Shown piece after piece: positions 17,270 to 26,757 of a stretch of 64,000 nucleotides of DNA (positions are counted from its first letter, which is position 1; each line of letters opens with the position of its first letter). A program made the translations under genes and the position numbers. The stretch is from Mycolicibacterium duvalii (GTDB taxonomy: Bacteria; Actinomycetota; Actinomycetes; Mycobacteriales; Mycobacteriaceae): NCBI RefSeq assembly GCF_010726645.1, contig NZ_AP022563.1, forward strand, positions 3,100,001-3,164,000, in the 5' to 3' direction. The notes beneath the pieces are model-generated. The model ran no database searches. It was given only the letters and a program-made list of their open reading frames with translations, and was not told where the DNA came from.

Positions 17270-18442
17270 TTACAGATCCCCGGCGCGGTCGACGATGTTG
17301 ACCAGCAACCGCACCCCGACCCCGAGCGCGCGTTCGTCGAGGTCGAAGGTCGGCTGGTGCAGGTCCAGCTGCGGGCCGCGCCCGCTCCACACGCCCAACC
17401 GTGCCATCGCCCCGGGCACCTCCTCGAGATACCACGAGAAGTCTTCTCCTCCACCGGACTGCCGGGTATCGGCCAGCACGTCGGGGCCGATCGCCTCGAT
17501 CGCGTGGGTCAGGATCCGGGTGGACACCTCTTCGTTGACCACCGGCGGCACCCCGCGCCGGTAGAGCACGCTGTACTCGATTCCCAGCGGCGCCAGCAGC
17601 GACGACACCGTCTCCCGCACAATGTCTTCCAGCGTGAGCCAGGTGTCACGGCTGGCGGTGCGGATGGTGCCGGCCAGGGTGCCGGTCTGCGGGATCGCGT
17701 TCGCCGCCACACCGGCATTGACCGCACCCCACACCATGACGGTGCTGTTGCGCGGGTCGATGCGCCGCGACAACACGCCGGGCACGCCGGTGATCAGGGT
17801 GCCCAGCCCGTAGACCAGGTCACCGGTCAGGTGCGGGCGCGAGGTGTGCCCGCCCGGCGAAAGCAGTGTGACCTCGATCTGGTCGGCGGCCGAGGTGATC
17901 GGCCCAGGCCGCACCGCGACCTTGCCGACGGCCAGCCGGGGATCGCAGTGCAGCGCGAAGATCCGCGACACCCCGGACAGCGCACCCGCTGCGATCGCGT
18001 CGAGCGCCCCGCCGGGCATCAGTTCCTCGGCGGCCTGGAACAGCAGCCGCACCCCGACCGGCAGTTCGGGGGCCGACGCCAGCGCCATCGCCGCGCCCAG
18101 CAGCACCGCGGTGTGCGCGTCGTGGCCGCACGCGTGCGCGGCGCCGGGCACCACCGACGAGTACGGCGCCCCGGTGCGCTCGTCCATCGGCAGCGCGTCC
18201 ATGTCGGCGCGCAACGCCACCCGCGGCCCGTGGTCGGGCCCGAAGTCACACGTCAGCCCGGTGCCGCCGGGCAGCACCTTCGGATTCAGGCCGGCGTCGG
18301 CCAGCAGCGACGCGACGAACTGTGTCGTCGCGAACTCCTGCCGACCCAGTTCGGGGTGCTGATGCAGGTGGCGGCGCCACCCGACCATCTCGTCGTAGTG
18401 GGCCGAGAGCCACCGCGCGGCGGCGTGCGCCAACACGCTCAT
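17270..18442 (-). CDS. amiA1: M20-family amidohydrolase AmiA1
   Basis: 390 residues. Metal-binding and catalytic marks of M20/AmiA peptidases are HPELGRQEF (28-36), ADMDALPM (about 78-85), HACGHDAHTA (about 103-112), QAAEELMPGG and a C-terminal GGGEDFSW. The family hydrolyses amide bonds in N-acyl amino acids or similar small molecules. The ATG at 18442 overlaps the stop of the upstream amidohydrolase by 4 bp (ATGA), so the pair is translationally coupled. Order and orientation match Rv3305c-Rv3306c. The substrate is unknown. Confidence 0.9.
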   Translation of the reverse strand: MSVLAHAAARWLSAHYDEMVGWRRHLHQHPELGRQEFATTQFVASLLADAGLNPKVLPGGTGLTCDFGPDHGPRVALRADMDALPMDERTGAPYSSVVPGAAHACGHDAHTAVLLGAAMALASAPELPVGVRLLFQAAEELMPGGALDAIAAGALSGVSRIFALHCDPRLAVGKVAVRPGPITSAADQIEVTLLSPGGHTSRPHLTGDLVYGLGTLITGVPGVLSRRIDPRNSTVMVWGAVNAGVAANAIPQTGTLAGTIRTASRDTWLTLEDIVRETVSSLLAPLGIEYSVLYRRGVPPVVNEEVSTRILTHAIEAIGPDVLADTRQSGGGEDFSWYLEEVPGAMARLGVWSGRGPQLDLHQPTFDLDERALGVGVRLLVNIVDRAGDL

Positions 18443-19617
18443 GACGCCCGCCGGTACTGCCGCTCCAGCACCCGGTCGCGCTGCTCGGCGCTCTCGGCCA
18501 GCGCCACCACCGTGCGCGCCAGCATCACCGCGCCCTCGACCACCGCGATGTCCGCGCTGGGCGACGCCGCGGCCGCGGCGAACTCGGGCTGGTGGATCGA
18601 CGCGCCCGCGGAGTCGACGCCGATCACCGGGTGGATACCCGGCATCACCTGGGTCACGTTGCCCATGTCGGTGCTGCCCAGTGGCAGCGAGGCCTCCAGC
18701 TCGGTCGGCAGCGGGTTGCGACCCAGCCGGGTCATCTCCGTGCGCAGCGTCTCCGACAGCCACGCGTCCGGCGCCAGCTCGGCGTAGGCCGGCGCGGTCT
18801 CGGCCACGACGTGCTCGCAGCCGGTGGCCACCGCGCCCGCGGCGAAACACCCCGACATCCGGGTTTCCAACGCCCGCAACGATTCCGAGTCCGTCGCGCG
18901 CATCGTGTAGCGCAGCTCGGCGCGCGCCGGGATGACGTTGGCGGCCTGACCGCCGTCGGTGACGATGCCGTGCACCATCTGCCCCGGGGCCAGCTGCTGA
19001 CGGGCCAGCCCGACGGCCACCTGCGCGACGGTGACCGCGTCGGCGGCGTTGACCCCGAGATAGGGCGCGACCGCGGCGTGCGACTCCCGGCCGGTGTAGC
19101 GGATCCGCACCTCCGACAGCGCCAGCGACCGCGCGGCGGCGATGTCGATCGGGCCGGGGTGCAGCATCACGGTCGCGGCGATGTCGTCGAAGACCCCGGC
19201 CTCGAGCATCAGCACCTTGCCGCCGCCCTCCTCCTCGGCGGGGGTGCCGAGCAGCACCACCGTCAGCCCGAGGTCATCGGCCACCTCGGCCAGCGCCAGC
19301 GCGGTGCCGACCGCCGACGCGGCGATGACGTTGTGCCCGCAGGCGTGCCCGATCTCGGGCAGCGCGTCGTACTCGGCGCAGATCCCGATGACCAGCGGAC
19401 CGCTGCCGTAGTCGGCGCGGAACGCGGTGTCCAGGCCGGCCACCGGGCGGACGGAAAAGCCCCGTTCGGCGACCAGGGCCTGGGTCTTGGCGCAGCTGCG
19501 GTGTTCGGCGAACGCCAGCTCGGGTTCGGCATGAATGGCGTGCGACAGCTCGATCAGGTCGCCGCGGCGCCGGTAGACGGCATCTTCGACACGAGTCGAC
19601 GCGGCGGCGGAGGGCAT
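18439..19617 (-). CDS. amiB1: M20-family amidohydrolase AmiB1
   Basis: 392 residues from the ATG at 19617. It shows the same family signature as its neighbour: [11 protein letters not shown] near 30, [21 protein letters not shown] near 85-105, and [11 protein letters not shown] with the catalytic Glu. The dimerisation insert ([22 protein letters not shown]) is intact. First gene of a two-gene operon with amiA1 and divergent from deoD, whose start is 21 bp away. The two paralogues differ enough that a subfunction or heteromer is possible. Confidence 0.9.
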   Translation of the reverse strand: MPSAAASTRVEDAVYRRRGDLIELSHAIHAEPELAFAEHRSCAKTQALVAERGFSVRPVAGLDTAFRADYGSGPLVIGICAEYDALPEIGHACGHNVIAASAVGTALALAEVADDLGLTVVLLGTPAEEEGGGKVLMLEAGVFDDIAATVMLHPGPIDIAAARSLALSEVRIRYTGRESHAAVAPYLGVNAADAVTVAQVAVGLARQQLAPGQMVHGIVTDGGQAANVIPARAELRYTMRATDSESLRALETRMSGCFAAGAVATGCEHVVAETAPAYAELAPDAWLSETLRTEMTRLGRNPLPTELEASLPLGSTDMGNVTQVMPGIHPVIGVDSAGASIHQPEFAAAAASPSADIAVVEGAVMLARTVVALAESAEQRDRVLERQYRRAS

Positions 19618-19637
19618 GGAGGCCAGTATCTCACTGC

Positions 19638-20453
19638 ATGCGCGCCGCCGAACTAGGCTGCCCTTTCGTGGATGCACTCGCCGCGGAGGCGGCCGCCGCG
19701 CTGGCGCAGGCCACCGGCGTCGACCGCCACGACGTCGCCGTCGTGCTCGGCTCCGGCTGGGCGCCGGCGGCCGCCCAGCTCGGGGCGCCGGCCGCGGTCG
19801 TCGCGATGGCCGACCTGCCCGGGTTCACCCCGCCCAGCGCGCAGGGCCACACCGGTCAGGTGCTCTCGCTGCAGGTCGGTACGCACCGGGTGCTGGTGCT
19901 GCTGGGCCGGATCCATGCCTACGAGGGCCACGACCTGCGCCACGTGGTGCACCCGGTGCGCACCGCGTGCGCGGCCGGGGCCCACACCGTGGTGCTGACC
20001 AACGCCGCGGGCGGGCTGCGCACCGACTTCACCGTCGGGCAACCGGTGCTGATCAGCGACCACCTGAACCTGACCGGGCGCTCCCCGCTGGTGGGTGCCC
20101 GGTTCGTCGACATGGTCGACGCGTACTCGCCGCGGCTGCGCGAGGTGGCCCGCGCGATCGACCCGACGCTGGCCGACGGCGTCTATGCGGGTCTGCCCGG
20201 GCCGCAGTACGAGACCCCGGCCGAGATCCGGATGCTGCGCACGCTGGGCGCGGACCTGGTCGGGATGTCGACGGTGCACGAGACGATCGCCGCCCGCGAG
20301 TCCGGCGCCGAGGTGCTCGGGGTCTCGCTGGTGACCAATCTGGCGGCCGGGATGACCGGCGAGCCGCTCAGCCACGCCGAGGTGCTCGAGGCCGGACGTC
20401 AGTCCGCGACGCGGATGGGGTCGTTGCTGGCGTCGGTCATCGCCCGGCTCTGA
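19638..20453 (+). CDS. deoD: purine nucleoside phosphorylase
   Basis: 271 residues. The phosphate-binding GSGWAP is at about 38-43, GHTGQ at about 70, [10 protein letters not shown] at about 90-99, NAAGGL at about 120, [14 protein letters not shown] near 188 and the base-binding VTNLAAGM near 236. This is the trimeric PNP class that splits inosine and guanosine with phosphate. It belongs to nucleoside salvage together with upp further on. Starts at 19638 (ATG) and 19668 (GTG) are both possible; the M. tuberculosis protein begins close to the second. Divergent from amiB1. Confidence 0.9.
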   Translation: MRAAELGCPFVDALAAEAAAALAQATGVDRHDVAVVLGSGWAPAAAQLGAPAAVVAMADLPGFTPPSAQGHTGQVLSLQVGTHRVLVLLGRIHAYEGHDLRHVVHPVRTACAAGAHTVVLTNAAGGLRTDFTVGQPVLISDHLNLTGRSPLVGARFVDMVDAYSPRLREVARAIDPTLADGVYAGLPGPQYETPAEIRMLRTLGADLVGMSTVHETIAARESGAEVLGVSLVTNLAAGMTGEPLSHAEVLEAGRQSATRMGSLLASVIARL

Positions 20454-20457
20454 GCCG

Positions 20458-21003
20458 TCATCCGGCCAGATAGCGCTGCAGGGTCGGGGCGACCCAATCG
20501 ACGAGTTCGGCCCTCGTCAGGTCCGCCAGCGGGGGGAAGGCCAGTACGTAGCGACACAGCGCCAGGCCGAGCACCTGGGAGGCAGCCAGACTGGCCCGCA
20601 CCGGGGCCTGACCCGGATCGCCGATCGCTTTGGCCACCACCGGCGCCAGTTGCGCGGCGAAGATCGTACGCATCCGTTCGGCCACAGCGTCATTGGTGAC
20701 CCCCGAGCGCAGCAGGATCAACAGTGCCTCGTCGCGTTCCCAGCGCTCGACGAAGTGTCGGGCCAGCGCCGCGCCGAGCTGATCGGGGGCCACCTCGCTG
20801 AGATCGGGCAATTCCAGATCGAACTCCGCGGCGGCGGCGAAGAGGCCTTCCTTGTTGCCGAAATACCGCATGACCATCGAGGGATCGATGCCGGCATCGG
20901 CGGCGATGGCTCGGATGGTGGCGCGTTCGTAGCCGTCGGCGGCGAACCGCTCCCGGGCGGCGGCGAGGATGACGTTCTTCGTTGCAGCGGCCGACCGTCT
21001 CAT
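20458..21003 (-). CDS. TetR-family regulator
   Basis: 181 residues. The TetR HTH lies in the first 50 residues (ATKNVILAAARERFAADGYERATIRAIAADAGIDPSMVMRYFGNK), followed by a helical domain. The ATG at 21003 is immediately followed upstream by a 30-bp palindrome, and a second similar palindrome lies 25 bp beyond. The regulator therefore probably represses itself and the divergent gene at 21116. Convergent with deoD, with 4 bp between the stops. The ligand is unknown. Confidence 0.85.
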   Translation of the reverse strand: MRRSAAATKNVILAAARERFAADGYERATIRAIAADAGIDPSMVMRYFGNKEGLFAAAAEFDLELPDLSEVAPDQLGAALARHFVERWERDEALLILLRSGVTNDAVAERMRTIFAAQLAPVVAKAIGDPGQAPVRASLAASQVLGLALCRYVLAFPPLADLTRAELVDWVAPTLQRYLAG

Positions 21004-21033
21004 GTCAACAAGTGTAGGCCAACAGGTGTTGAC
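21004..21033. promoter_or_regulatory. operator 1 of the 21-kb TetR regulator
   Basis: An imperfect 30-bp palindrome centred on GGCC: GTCAACA ... TGTAGGCCAACAG ... TGTTGAC. The outer seven bases of each side are exact complements. It abuts the TetR start codon (21003), so binding would block its own translation or transcription start. Confidence 0.75.
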
Positions 21034-21058
21034 TTCCGGCCGCCGCCCTTCTACCGTT

Positions 21059-21088
21059 GTCAACAAGCGTTGGCCAACAGTTGTTGGC
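21059..21088. promoter_or_regulatory. operator 2 of the 21-kb TetR regulator
   Basis: A second palindrome of the same design, with core CGTTGGCCAACAG and flanks GTCAACA / TGTTGGC. Its centre lies 55 bp from that of operator 1, and its right edge is 27 bp before the divergent gene's GTG at 21116. Shared bases with operator 1 are GTCAACAAG, GT-GGCCAACAG and TGTTG. Confidence 0.75.
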
Positions 21089-21115
21089 ACAGTGTTCGAA
21101 GATAAGGAGCGAGTC

Positions 21116-21946
21116 GTGAAACTCCTCAGGCAGGACATGGCCGTCGTCGCCGACCTCACAGCACCCACCGCCCGCGGCTATCTCGTCCTGGCCGCCGAAA
21201 CCGGCGCATGGGCCGGACCTCTTCCGGTTCCCTCCGGCCGCCGACGCCGGTTGACCCGGCAATTGGGCGCGCTGTGCGAGCAGCTGCGGCGCAACGAAGA
21301 CGTCACCGAGGTGACTGCGTTTCGCGCGGCGTTGCGGCCTCCCGGCGAGGGGACGGCCCTGTTGCACCGCGCCGGCGTGCGGCCCGCGCGCTACGACGTC
21401 GTCGTGCTCGTCGAGACCCGCAACGTCGACGCTGTCGAGGCCGTCCGTACCAGTCGTCCCTATCGCGACCTCGCCGACACGATGTCCAGACACGCGCGGC
21501 ACCTGTACCGACTTGCCGCCGCCAACGCCGCGCGCATCGCCGACGTCGACCACACCTACGATCGCTGGTTTCTGTTCAACTATTTCCATGGCGACGACAC
21601 CGAGGGCGTGTACCGCATCTGGGAATACACCGCGGGCTGGTTTCAGCACCGCACCGATCTGCCCGACTCGACGTTGCTGCGACCGCTGGACGGTGAGCCG
21701 GCGGACTACCGGCTCGTCAATCATGCCAGCTGGCCGGCCGTGCGCACCTTCCTGCCCAGCCTGCTGTTCCGACCCAGCTTCCGGTCCTTCGTCCTCGCCA
21801 ACTTCAGAGCCAATGGTATTGCGGCGCAGCCGATCATCTATCGGCGGGTATGGAGTTCCGCTTCGTCCCCCAGTGCGCCACCGCGCGGGCGGTCAGCGGC
21901 GCGCAGAACAGCATCAGCAGGATCCGCACCACCTGCGCGGCGATGA
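21116..21946 (+). CDS. conserved protein of unknown function controlled by TetR
   Basis: 276 residues from GTG at 21116 (AAGGAG eight bases upstream). I do not recognise the family. The central part (ARYDVVVLVETRNVDAVEAV) reads like a beta-alpha-beta unit, and the second half contains DHTYDRWFLFNYFHGDD and YRIWEYTAGWFQHRT, rich in aromatic residues, with no signal peptide or membrane segment. Its last 40 residues (after PIIYRRV) are Ser/Ala/Arg-rich and overlap the convergent permease gene by 113 bp, so they may be a read-through tail. Regulation by the adjacent TetR is strongly suggested by the two operators. Confidence 0.65.
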   Translation: MKLLRQDMAVVADLTAPTARGYLVLAAETGAWAGPLPVPSGRRRRLTRQLGALCEQLRRNEDVTEVTAFRAALRPPGEGTALLHRAGVRPARYDVVVLVETRNVDAVEAVRTSRPYRDLADTMSRHARHLYRLAAANAARIADVDHTYDRWFLFNYFHGDDTEGVYRIWEYTAGWFQHRTDLPDSTLLRPLDGEPADYRLVNHASWPAVRTFLPSLLFRPSFRSFVLANFRANGIAAQPIIYRRVWSSASSPSAPPRGRSAARRTASAGSAPPARR

Positions 21947-22907
21947 TGAACGTGACATTGGCGCCGGTGTCGGCGGCGGTGGCGAGCACCGCGTACACCC
22001 CGCCCGGGCTGGTGGCCAGGTAGCCGTCCAGCAGGGTCACCCCGGTGACCTGGGAGAGCACCACGCCCAGGCCCGCGGTCACCACGCCCAGCGCCAGGAT
22101 CAGCGCCACGGCCAGCGGTAGCAACCGCCCGACCGCGCGCAGCGACTCCCGGGTGAACGCCAGTCCGGCCTGCCAGCCGATCAGCGCGTAGCCGGCCTGC
22201 ACCAGGATCGTCGGCACGGCCAGCCCGAAGGAGTATCCGCTGAGCTCCAGCGCCACGGTCAGCGCGAGCGGGCCGAGCAGCCCTGCCCCGGGCAGCCGGA
22301 TCCGGCGGGCCAGGTAGCCGCCGATGAGCACCAGCCCGGCCAGCAGGGCCAGGCTCAGATACCAGGGGGCGTGCCGGTCGGGGCCGGTGGCCGCGGGCTG
22401 CGCGGTGTCCGCGCGGTAGATCAGGGTGACCACGACGGGCATCGACGCGGTGATCAGTGCGACCCGCAGGTACTGCACGACGGCCACCACGCGGTCGTCG
22501 CCACCCAGCTCGCGCGCGATCGCGACCAGCCCGGACGCGCCGCCGGCGACCAGGGCCAGCGCCCCGGTCAGCGCGTTGACGTCGCGGTGCAGGCCGAGCA
22601 GCACACCGGCGATGACGCTCAAGCCCAGCGTCGCGACGGCCACCGCCGCCACCATCGGCCAATCGTCGCCCAGCGCCGACAGCGCGTCGGGTTGCACCAT
22701 GGTGCCGATGTAGACCCCGAGCACGCCCTGGGCGGCCAGGCCGAGCGGGCGCGCGACACGGGCCGGGGTCGGCGAGGTCAGCGCGAACCCGATACCGACC
22801 ACCAGAGCGGCGAACAACGCCGCCGACGGCACCCCCAGCAACGCCAGACCGACCGAGGCGGCGGCGGTCACCGCGGCCAGCACCAGCCATCGGGCGATGT
22901 GTCGCAT
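21834..22907 (-). CDS. AbrB-family membrane protein (putative permease)
   Basis: 357 residues, almost all hydrophobic, with about 10 membrane segments. It matches the AbrB/YcgR-type family once annotated as putative ammonia monooxygenase. The GGASGLVAIARELGGDDRVVAVVQYLRV segment repeats as TSPGGVYAVLATAADTGANVTFIIAAQVVRI, the internal duplication expected in that family. The function is poorly known; export or transport is inferred. The ATG is at 22907; the divergent pmmB start lies 20 bp away. The 3' end overlaps the convergent unknown gene (21834-21946). Confidence 0.82.
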   Translation of the reverse strand: MRHIARWLVLAAVTAAASVGLALLGVPSAALFAALVVGIGFALTSPTPARVARPLGLAAQGVLGVYIGTMVQPDALSALGDDWPMVAAVAVATLGLSVIAGVLLGLHRDVNALTGALALVAGGASGLVAIARELGGDDRVVAVVQYLRVALITASMPVVVTLIYRADTAQPAATGPDRHAPWYLSLALLAGLVLIGGYLARRIRLPGAGLLGPLALTVALELSGYSFGLAVPTILVQAGYALIGWQAGLAFTRESLRAVGRLLPLAVALILALGVVTAGLGVVLSQVTGVTLLDGYLATSPGGVYAVLATAADTGANVTFIIAAQVVRILLMLFCAPLTARAVAHWGTKRNSIPADR

Positions 22908-22926
22908 CCGTCCTGGATACCCTGCG

Positions 22927-24528
22927 GTGATGATCTCGGTCCAGGAGTGGCTGGCGCACGACCCCGACCCCGGCGCCGCGGCCGAACTCGCCGCGTGCAG
23001 CGAGGCCGAGCTCGCCGACCGGTTCGCCGGGACGCTGACGTTCGGCACGGCCGGGCTGCGGGGACCGTTGCGCGCCGGACCCAACGGGATGAACCTGGCG
23101 GTGGTGCTGCGGGCGACGTGGGCGCTGGGCCGGGTGCTGCTCGACCGGTCGCCGGCCGGCGCGGCGGTGGTGGTGGGTTACGACGCGCGGCACCGCTCGG
23201 CCGAGTTCGGCCGCGCCGCCGCCGAAGTGCTTGCCGCACAGGGCTTCGCGGTGACGCTGATGTTCGCCCCGGTGCCGACGCCGGCGGTTGCCTACGCGGT
23301 ACGGGCGACCGGGGCGGTGGCCGGGGTGCAGATCACCGCGTCGCACAATCCGCCGACCGACAACGGCTACAAGGTGTATCTGTCCGGCGGCCTGCAGATC
23401 GTCTCGCCGACCGACCAGGAGATCGAAACCCGGATTGCCGCAGCACCGTTCGCCGACGAGATCGCCCGCACCCGGGTGGCGGCATCGGGTGCGGAGCTGG
23501 TGCGCGCCTACGTCGAACGCGCGGCGTCGGTGCGCCGCACTGCCGGGTCGCTGCGGGTGGCGCTGACCCCGCTGCACGGGGTCGGCGGCGACTTCGCCTG
23601 TGATGCGTTGGCGTTGGCGGGATTCGACGACGTGCACGTCGTGCCGGAGCAGTTCGCGCCGGACCCGGACTTCCCGACGGTGGCGTTTCCGAACCCGGAG
23701 GAACCCGGCGCGGTCGATGCGCTGCTGGCGCTGGCTGCCGAGGTCGACGCCGACATCGGCATCGCGCTGGACCCCGACGCCGACCGGTGCGCCGTCGCCG
23801 TCCCCACCCCCGACGGGTGGCGACTGCTCAGCGGTGACGAAACCGGCTGGCTACTCGGCGATTACGTGCTGTCCGCCGGTCTCGACCAGGCGGTGGTGGC
23901 CAGCACGGTGGTGTCGTCGCGGATGCTGGCCTCGATCGCGGCCGTCCACGGCGCCCGCCATGTCGAGACGCTGACCGGCTTCAAGTGGCTGGCCCGCGCC
24001 GACGCCGACGGCGAGGGCACGCTGGTCTACGCCTACGAGGAGGCCATCGGGCACTGCGTGGACCCGGACGCGGTGCGCGACAAGGACGGAATCAGCGCCG
24101 CGGTGCTGGCCTGCGACCTCGTGGTGGCGCTGCGCCGGCAGGGCCGCACCGTTCTCGACGCGCTCGACGACCTCGCCCGACGCCACGGCGTGCACACCAC
24201 CACCGCGGTCACCCGCAGGGTGAACACCCCGGAGCAGGCCGCGGCGGTGATGGCCCGGCTGCGGGCGGCCCCACCCACCGAGGTGGCCGGGGTGGCGCTG
24301 CACGTGACCGATCTTCAGCCGCGCACCGACGCGCTGGTGTTCACCAGCGGCGACGACACCGCATCGGTCCGGGTGGTGGTGCGCCCGTCGGGCACCGAGC
24401 CGAAACTCAAGTGCTACATCGAGATCCGCTGCAGCGGCGAGCTCGAGCCGGCACGGGCCCGGGCCGCCGCACAGCAGGCCGCAGTCGCCGCGGACGTGCG
24501 CACCTGGGGTCAGCGCGGACCGAACTGA
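22927..24528 (+). CDS. pmmB: phosphomannomutase/phosphoglucomutase PmmB
   Basis: About 533 residues. It carries the phospho-accepting Ser loop [14 protein letters not shown], the metal-binding DPDADR, the sugar-binding YEEAIGH and the C-terminal phosphate-binding RPSGTEPK, all in the order of alpha-D-phosphohexomutases. It interconverts hexose-1- and hexose-6-phosphates. GTG (22927) and the adjacent ATG (22930) are both possible starts. The position after deoD and before upp matches Rv3308. The 3' end overlaps the convergent upp by 19 bp. Confidence 0.92.
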   Translation: MMISVQEWLAHDPDPGAAAELAACSEAELADRFAGTLTFGTAGLRGPLRAGPNGMNLAVVLRATWALGRVLLDRSPAGAAVVVGYDARHRSAEFGRAAAEVLAAQGFAVTLMFAPVPTPAVAYAVRATGAVAGVQITASHNPPTDNGYKVYLSGGLQIVSPTDQEIETRIAAAPFADEIARTRVAASGAELVRAYVERAASVRRTAGSLRVALTPLHGVGGDFACDALALAGFDDVHVVPEQFAPDPDFPTVAFPNPEEPGAVDALLALAAEVDADIGIALDPDADRCAVAVPTPDGWRLLSGDETGWLLGDYVLSAGLDQAVVASTVVSSRMLASIAAVHGARHVETLTGFKWLARADADGEGTLVYAYEEAIGHCVDPDAVRDKDGISAAVLACDLVVALRRQGRTVLDALDDLARRHGVHTTTAVTRRVNTPEQAAAVMARLRAAPPTEVAGVALHVTDLQPRTDALVFTSGDDTASVRVVVRPSGTEPKLKCYIEIRCSGELEPARARAAAQQAAVAADVRTWGQRGPN

Positions 24529-25133
24529 CGGTCCCCGGCGTCGCCCAGACCGGGCACGATGTAGGCGAATTCGTTGAGCCCGGAGTCGATGGCCGCGGTG
24601 AACAGCCGCAGATCGGGCGCCACCTTGTCGACCGCGGCGATTCCGTCCGGGGCGACCACGACACAGATCGCGGTGACGTCGACGGCGTCGCGGGCATAGA
24701 GCAACTCCAGTGTGTGCACCATCGAACCGCCGGTGGCCAGCATCGGGTCCAGCACGATCACCGGTTGGCGGCTGAGGTCGTCGGGCAGCGACTCCAGGTA
24801 CGGCGTCGGCTGGTGCGTCTCCTCGTTGCGGGCCACCCCGACGAACCCGACCCGGGCCTCCGGGATCAGCGCGTGGGCCTGGTCGACCATGCCCAGTCCG
24901 GCCCGCAGCACCGGGACCAGCAGCGGCGGGTTGGCCAGCCGGGTGCCGGCGGTCTCGACCAGCGGGGTGCGCACCGCGACGATGTCGACGGGCAGCTGCC
25001 GGGTGGCCTCGTAGACCAGCATCAGCGTCAGGTCGCGCAGCGCGGCACGGAATGCGGCGTTGTCGGTGCGCTCGTCGCGCAGGGTGGTCAGCCGCGCCGC
25101 GGCCAGCGGGTGGTCGACAACGCGCACGTCCAT
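24510..25133 (-). CDS. upp: uracil phosphoribosyltransferase
   Basis: 207 residues. It contains [15 protein letters not shown], the PRPP-binding loop [14 protein letters not shown] (about 128-141) and the C-terminal uracil-binding [12 protein letters not shown]. It makes UMP from uracil and PRPP in pyrimidine salvage. The ATG at 25133 gives the usual family N-terminus ([10 protein letters not shown]). It is convergent with pmmB and divergent from the EspC-like gene 51 bp away. Confidence 0.95.
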   Translation of the reverse strand: MDVRVVDHPLAAARLTTLRDERTDNAAFRAALRDLTLMLVYEATRQLPVDIVAVRTPLVETAGTRLANPPLLVPVLRAGLGMVDQAHALIPEARVGFVGVARNEETHQPTPYLESLPDDLSRQPVIVLDPMLATGGSMVHTLELLYARDAVDVTAICVVVAPDGIAAVDKVAPDLRLFTAAIDSGLNEFAYIVPGLGDAGDRQFGPR

Positions 25134-25184
25134 GACCGTGAACCCTAACGGGAACCGATCGCGGATTCGCCGCGTCCTAACGGT

Positions 25185-25493
25185 ATGTTCGCGCGCTTGT
25201 CCGTCGACACCGATTCCGTCCGCACCTACGGCGCCAACTCGTCGGGGCACGCCGCCGACCTGCACGACGTGGCACACCGGCTCGGCGGCGTCGGCAGCAG
25301 CGCGGCCGCGGCACTCGGACCGGTGGGCGCGCGGTTCACCGCGGCGCTGACCCGGGCCGCTGCCGGGGAGGCGACGGCGCTCGTCGCGCTGAGCGGCTCG
25401 CTGGCCGGTGCCCGCGACGCGGCGACCGGCGCGGCGACGGCCTACGAGAGTTCCGACGCCGATGCGGGCGCGCGGGTGGCAGGGCTCTGGTGA
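25185..25493 (+). CDS. EspC-like / DUF2580-type small protein (type VII secretion-associated)
   Basis: 102 residues, all helical and Ala/Gly-rich ([34 protein letters not shown]...). It has a C-terminal [18 protein letters not shown], close to the YxxxD/E type VII secretion signal. Size and layout fit the EspC/DUF2580 group, whose members form helical partners of ESX substrates. Its stop (TGA) overlaps the GTG start of the next gene by 4 bp, so the two proteins are translationally coupled and probably form a complex. No clear ribosome binding site precedes the ATG at 25185. Confidence 0.7.
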   Translation: MFARLSVDTDSVRTYGANSSGHAADLHDVAHRLGGVGSSAAAALGPVGARFTAALTRAAAGEATALVALSGSLAGARDAATGAATAYESSDADAGARVAGLW

Positions 25494-26590
25494 CCCCCAG
25501 CCCGCTGGTCAGCGCGTTGTCGGCGCCGATCCGCCAGGTGCAGGCGCTGGTCGGGCCCGGCTGGTCCGGTGACCCGTCCGCCGACCCCGCCGCGGTACTG
25601 GGCGGGGTGCGCGACATGCTCGCCGGCATCGCCGGTGACGCCGACCGGGCTTGGCGGGCCGCCGACGCCGGCTGGTCCGGTGCGGGTGCGGACGCCGCCG
25701 CCGAGTTCGCCGCGTCCACCGCGGCCGCGATCGACGGGGCGGCCGAGCGGGCGGGCCGGTTGGGCAGCACCGCCGATCAAGCCGCTGCCGCGGTCGCCCG
25801 GGCCCGTCGCCGGCTGCAGGACCTGGTCGACGAGTTCGAAGCCAAGGCCGGCGCGCTGGAACCACAGCTGGAGTCGCCCGGGATGGCCAAGCGGCTGCTG
25901 ACCGAGGCCCGCGACGCGCTGGCCCGGGCCATCGCGATCGTCGAGGAACTACAGGCCGAACTCGACGCCCACGCCACGGCCGTCGCGGCCGATGGCCCGG
26001 CGCCACCGTCCACCGCACCGGCGGGGTGGTCGGGCGGCGCTCCGGCGGCCGGCGGCGGTGCTCCGTCCGGGGGCATTCCGCTGGGCGGCGCACCCTCGGG
26101 CGGGGCGCCCCCGGGCTCAGGCGGCGGGCTGGCCGAACTGGCGAGCTTCACCCGACCGGAGGGTGTCGAGACGCCCGACGCGGCGACGTTCGGGGAGGGG
26201 GTGGCGGTGCGGCTGCCCGACGGCTCGGTGGTGATGGCGCCCAACCCGGTTGCGGCGTCGGCGGTGCGCCACGCGTTGACCCAGCTCGGCGTGCCGTACC
26301 AGTGGGGCGGGACGACGCCGGGTGTCGGGCTGGACTGCAGCGGCCTGACCCAGTGGGCGTATGACCAAGCGGGACTGGATATTCCGCGGCTGGCGCAGGA
26401 GCAGGACATCGGCACCGCGGTAGCCGCCGCCGACCTGCGGCCGGGTGACCTGGCGGTGTGGGACGGCCACGTCGCGATGATCGTCGGCGACGGCACCATG
26501 ATCGAGGCCGGTGACCCGGTGCAGCTGTCGCCGGTCCGCACGACGAACCTCAACCAGGGGTTCCAGGGCTTCTGGCGGCCGACGGCGTAA
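25490..26590 (+). CDS. NlpC/P60 peptidoglycan endopeptidase with WXG-like N-terminal domain
   Basis: 366 residues. The helical N-terminus (1-165) has WSG turns at about 25 and 62 and resembles the WXG100/EspB-like fold. A Gly/Pro/Ala linker (about 172-215) leads to a C-terminal NlpC/P60 domain. The catalytic Cys283 lies in [14 protein letters not shown], His327 in GHVAMIVG, and Glu339 is a candidate third residue. These enzymes cut D-iGlu-mDAP bonds in wall peptides. There is no Sec signal peptide; together with the coupled EspC-like partner this suggests export through an ESX system, as an inference. Confidence 0.85.
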   Translation: MTPSPLVSALSAPIRQVQALVGPGWSGDPSADPAAVLGGVRDMLAGIAGDADRAWRAADAGWSGAGADAAAEFAASTAAAIDGAAERAGRLGSTADQAAAAVARARRRLQDLVDEFEAKAGALEPQLESPGMAKRLLTEARDALARAIAIVEELQAELDAHATAVAADGPAPPSTAPAGWSGGAPAAGGGAPSGGIPLGGAPSGGAPPGSGGGLAELASFTRPEGVETPDAATFGEGVAVRLPDGSVVMAPNPVAASAVRHALTQLGVPYQWGGTTPGVGLDCSGLTQWAYDQAGLDIPRLAQEQDIGTAVAAADLRPGDLAVWDGHVAMIVGDGTMIEAGDPVQLSPVRTTNLNQGFQGFWRPTA

Positions 26591-26757
26591 CCGGATTGTC
26601 CACCCACCGGCGGTCCCGAGTCGCACGTTGTCGGATTGCTGTCTCCGACTGGTGGCGCGGCCGAATGAATTCCTGTGCCGACTCGATGCAGGTGAAGCCG
26701 ATCTTGACACGTCCGAAAATTAGTTAGCTCGTTTCGGTACGACTTTGCCGCTCTCGT

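Noticed and set aside
26700..26757. A full sigma-A promoter before the repeat protein
   Set aside because: TTGACA is clear at 26704-26709 but no -10 hexamer lies at a 16-18 bp spacing, so it is only mentioned in the gene entry.
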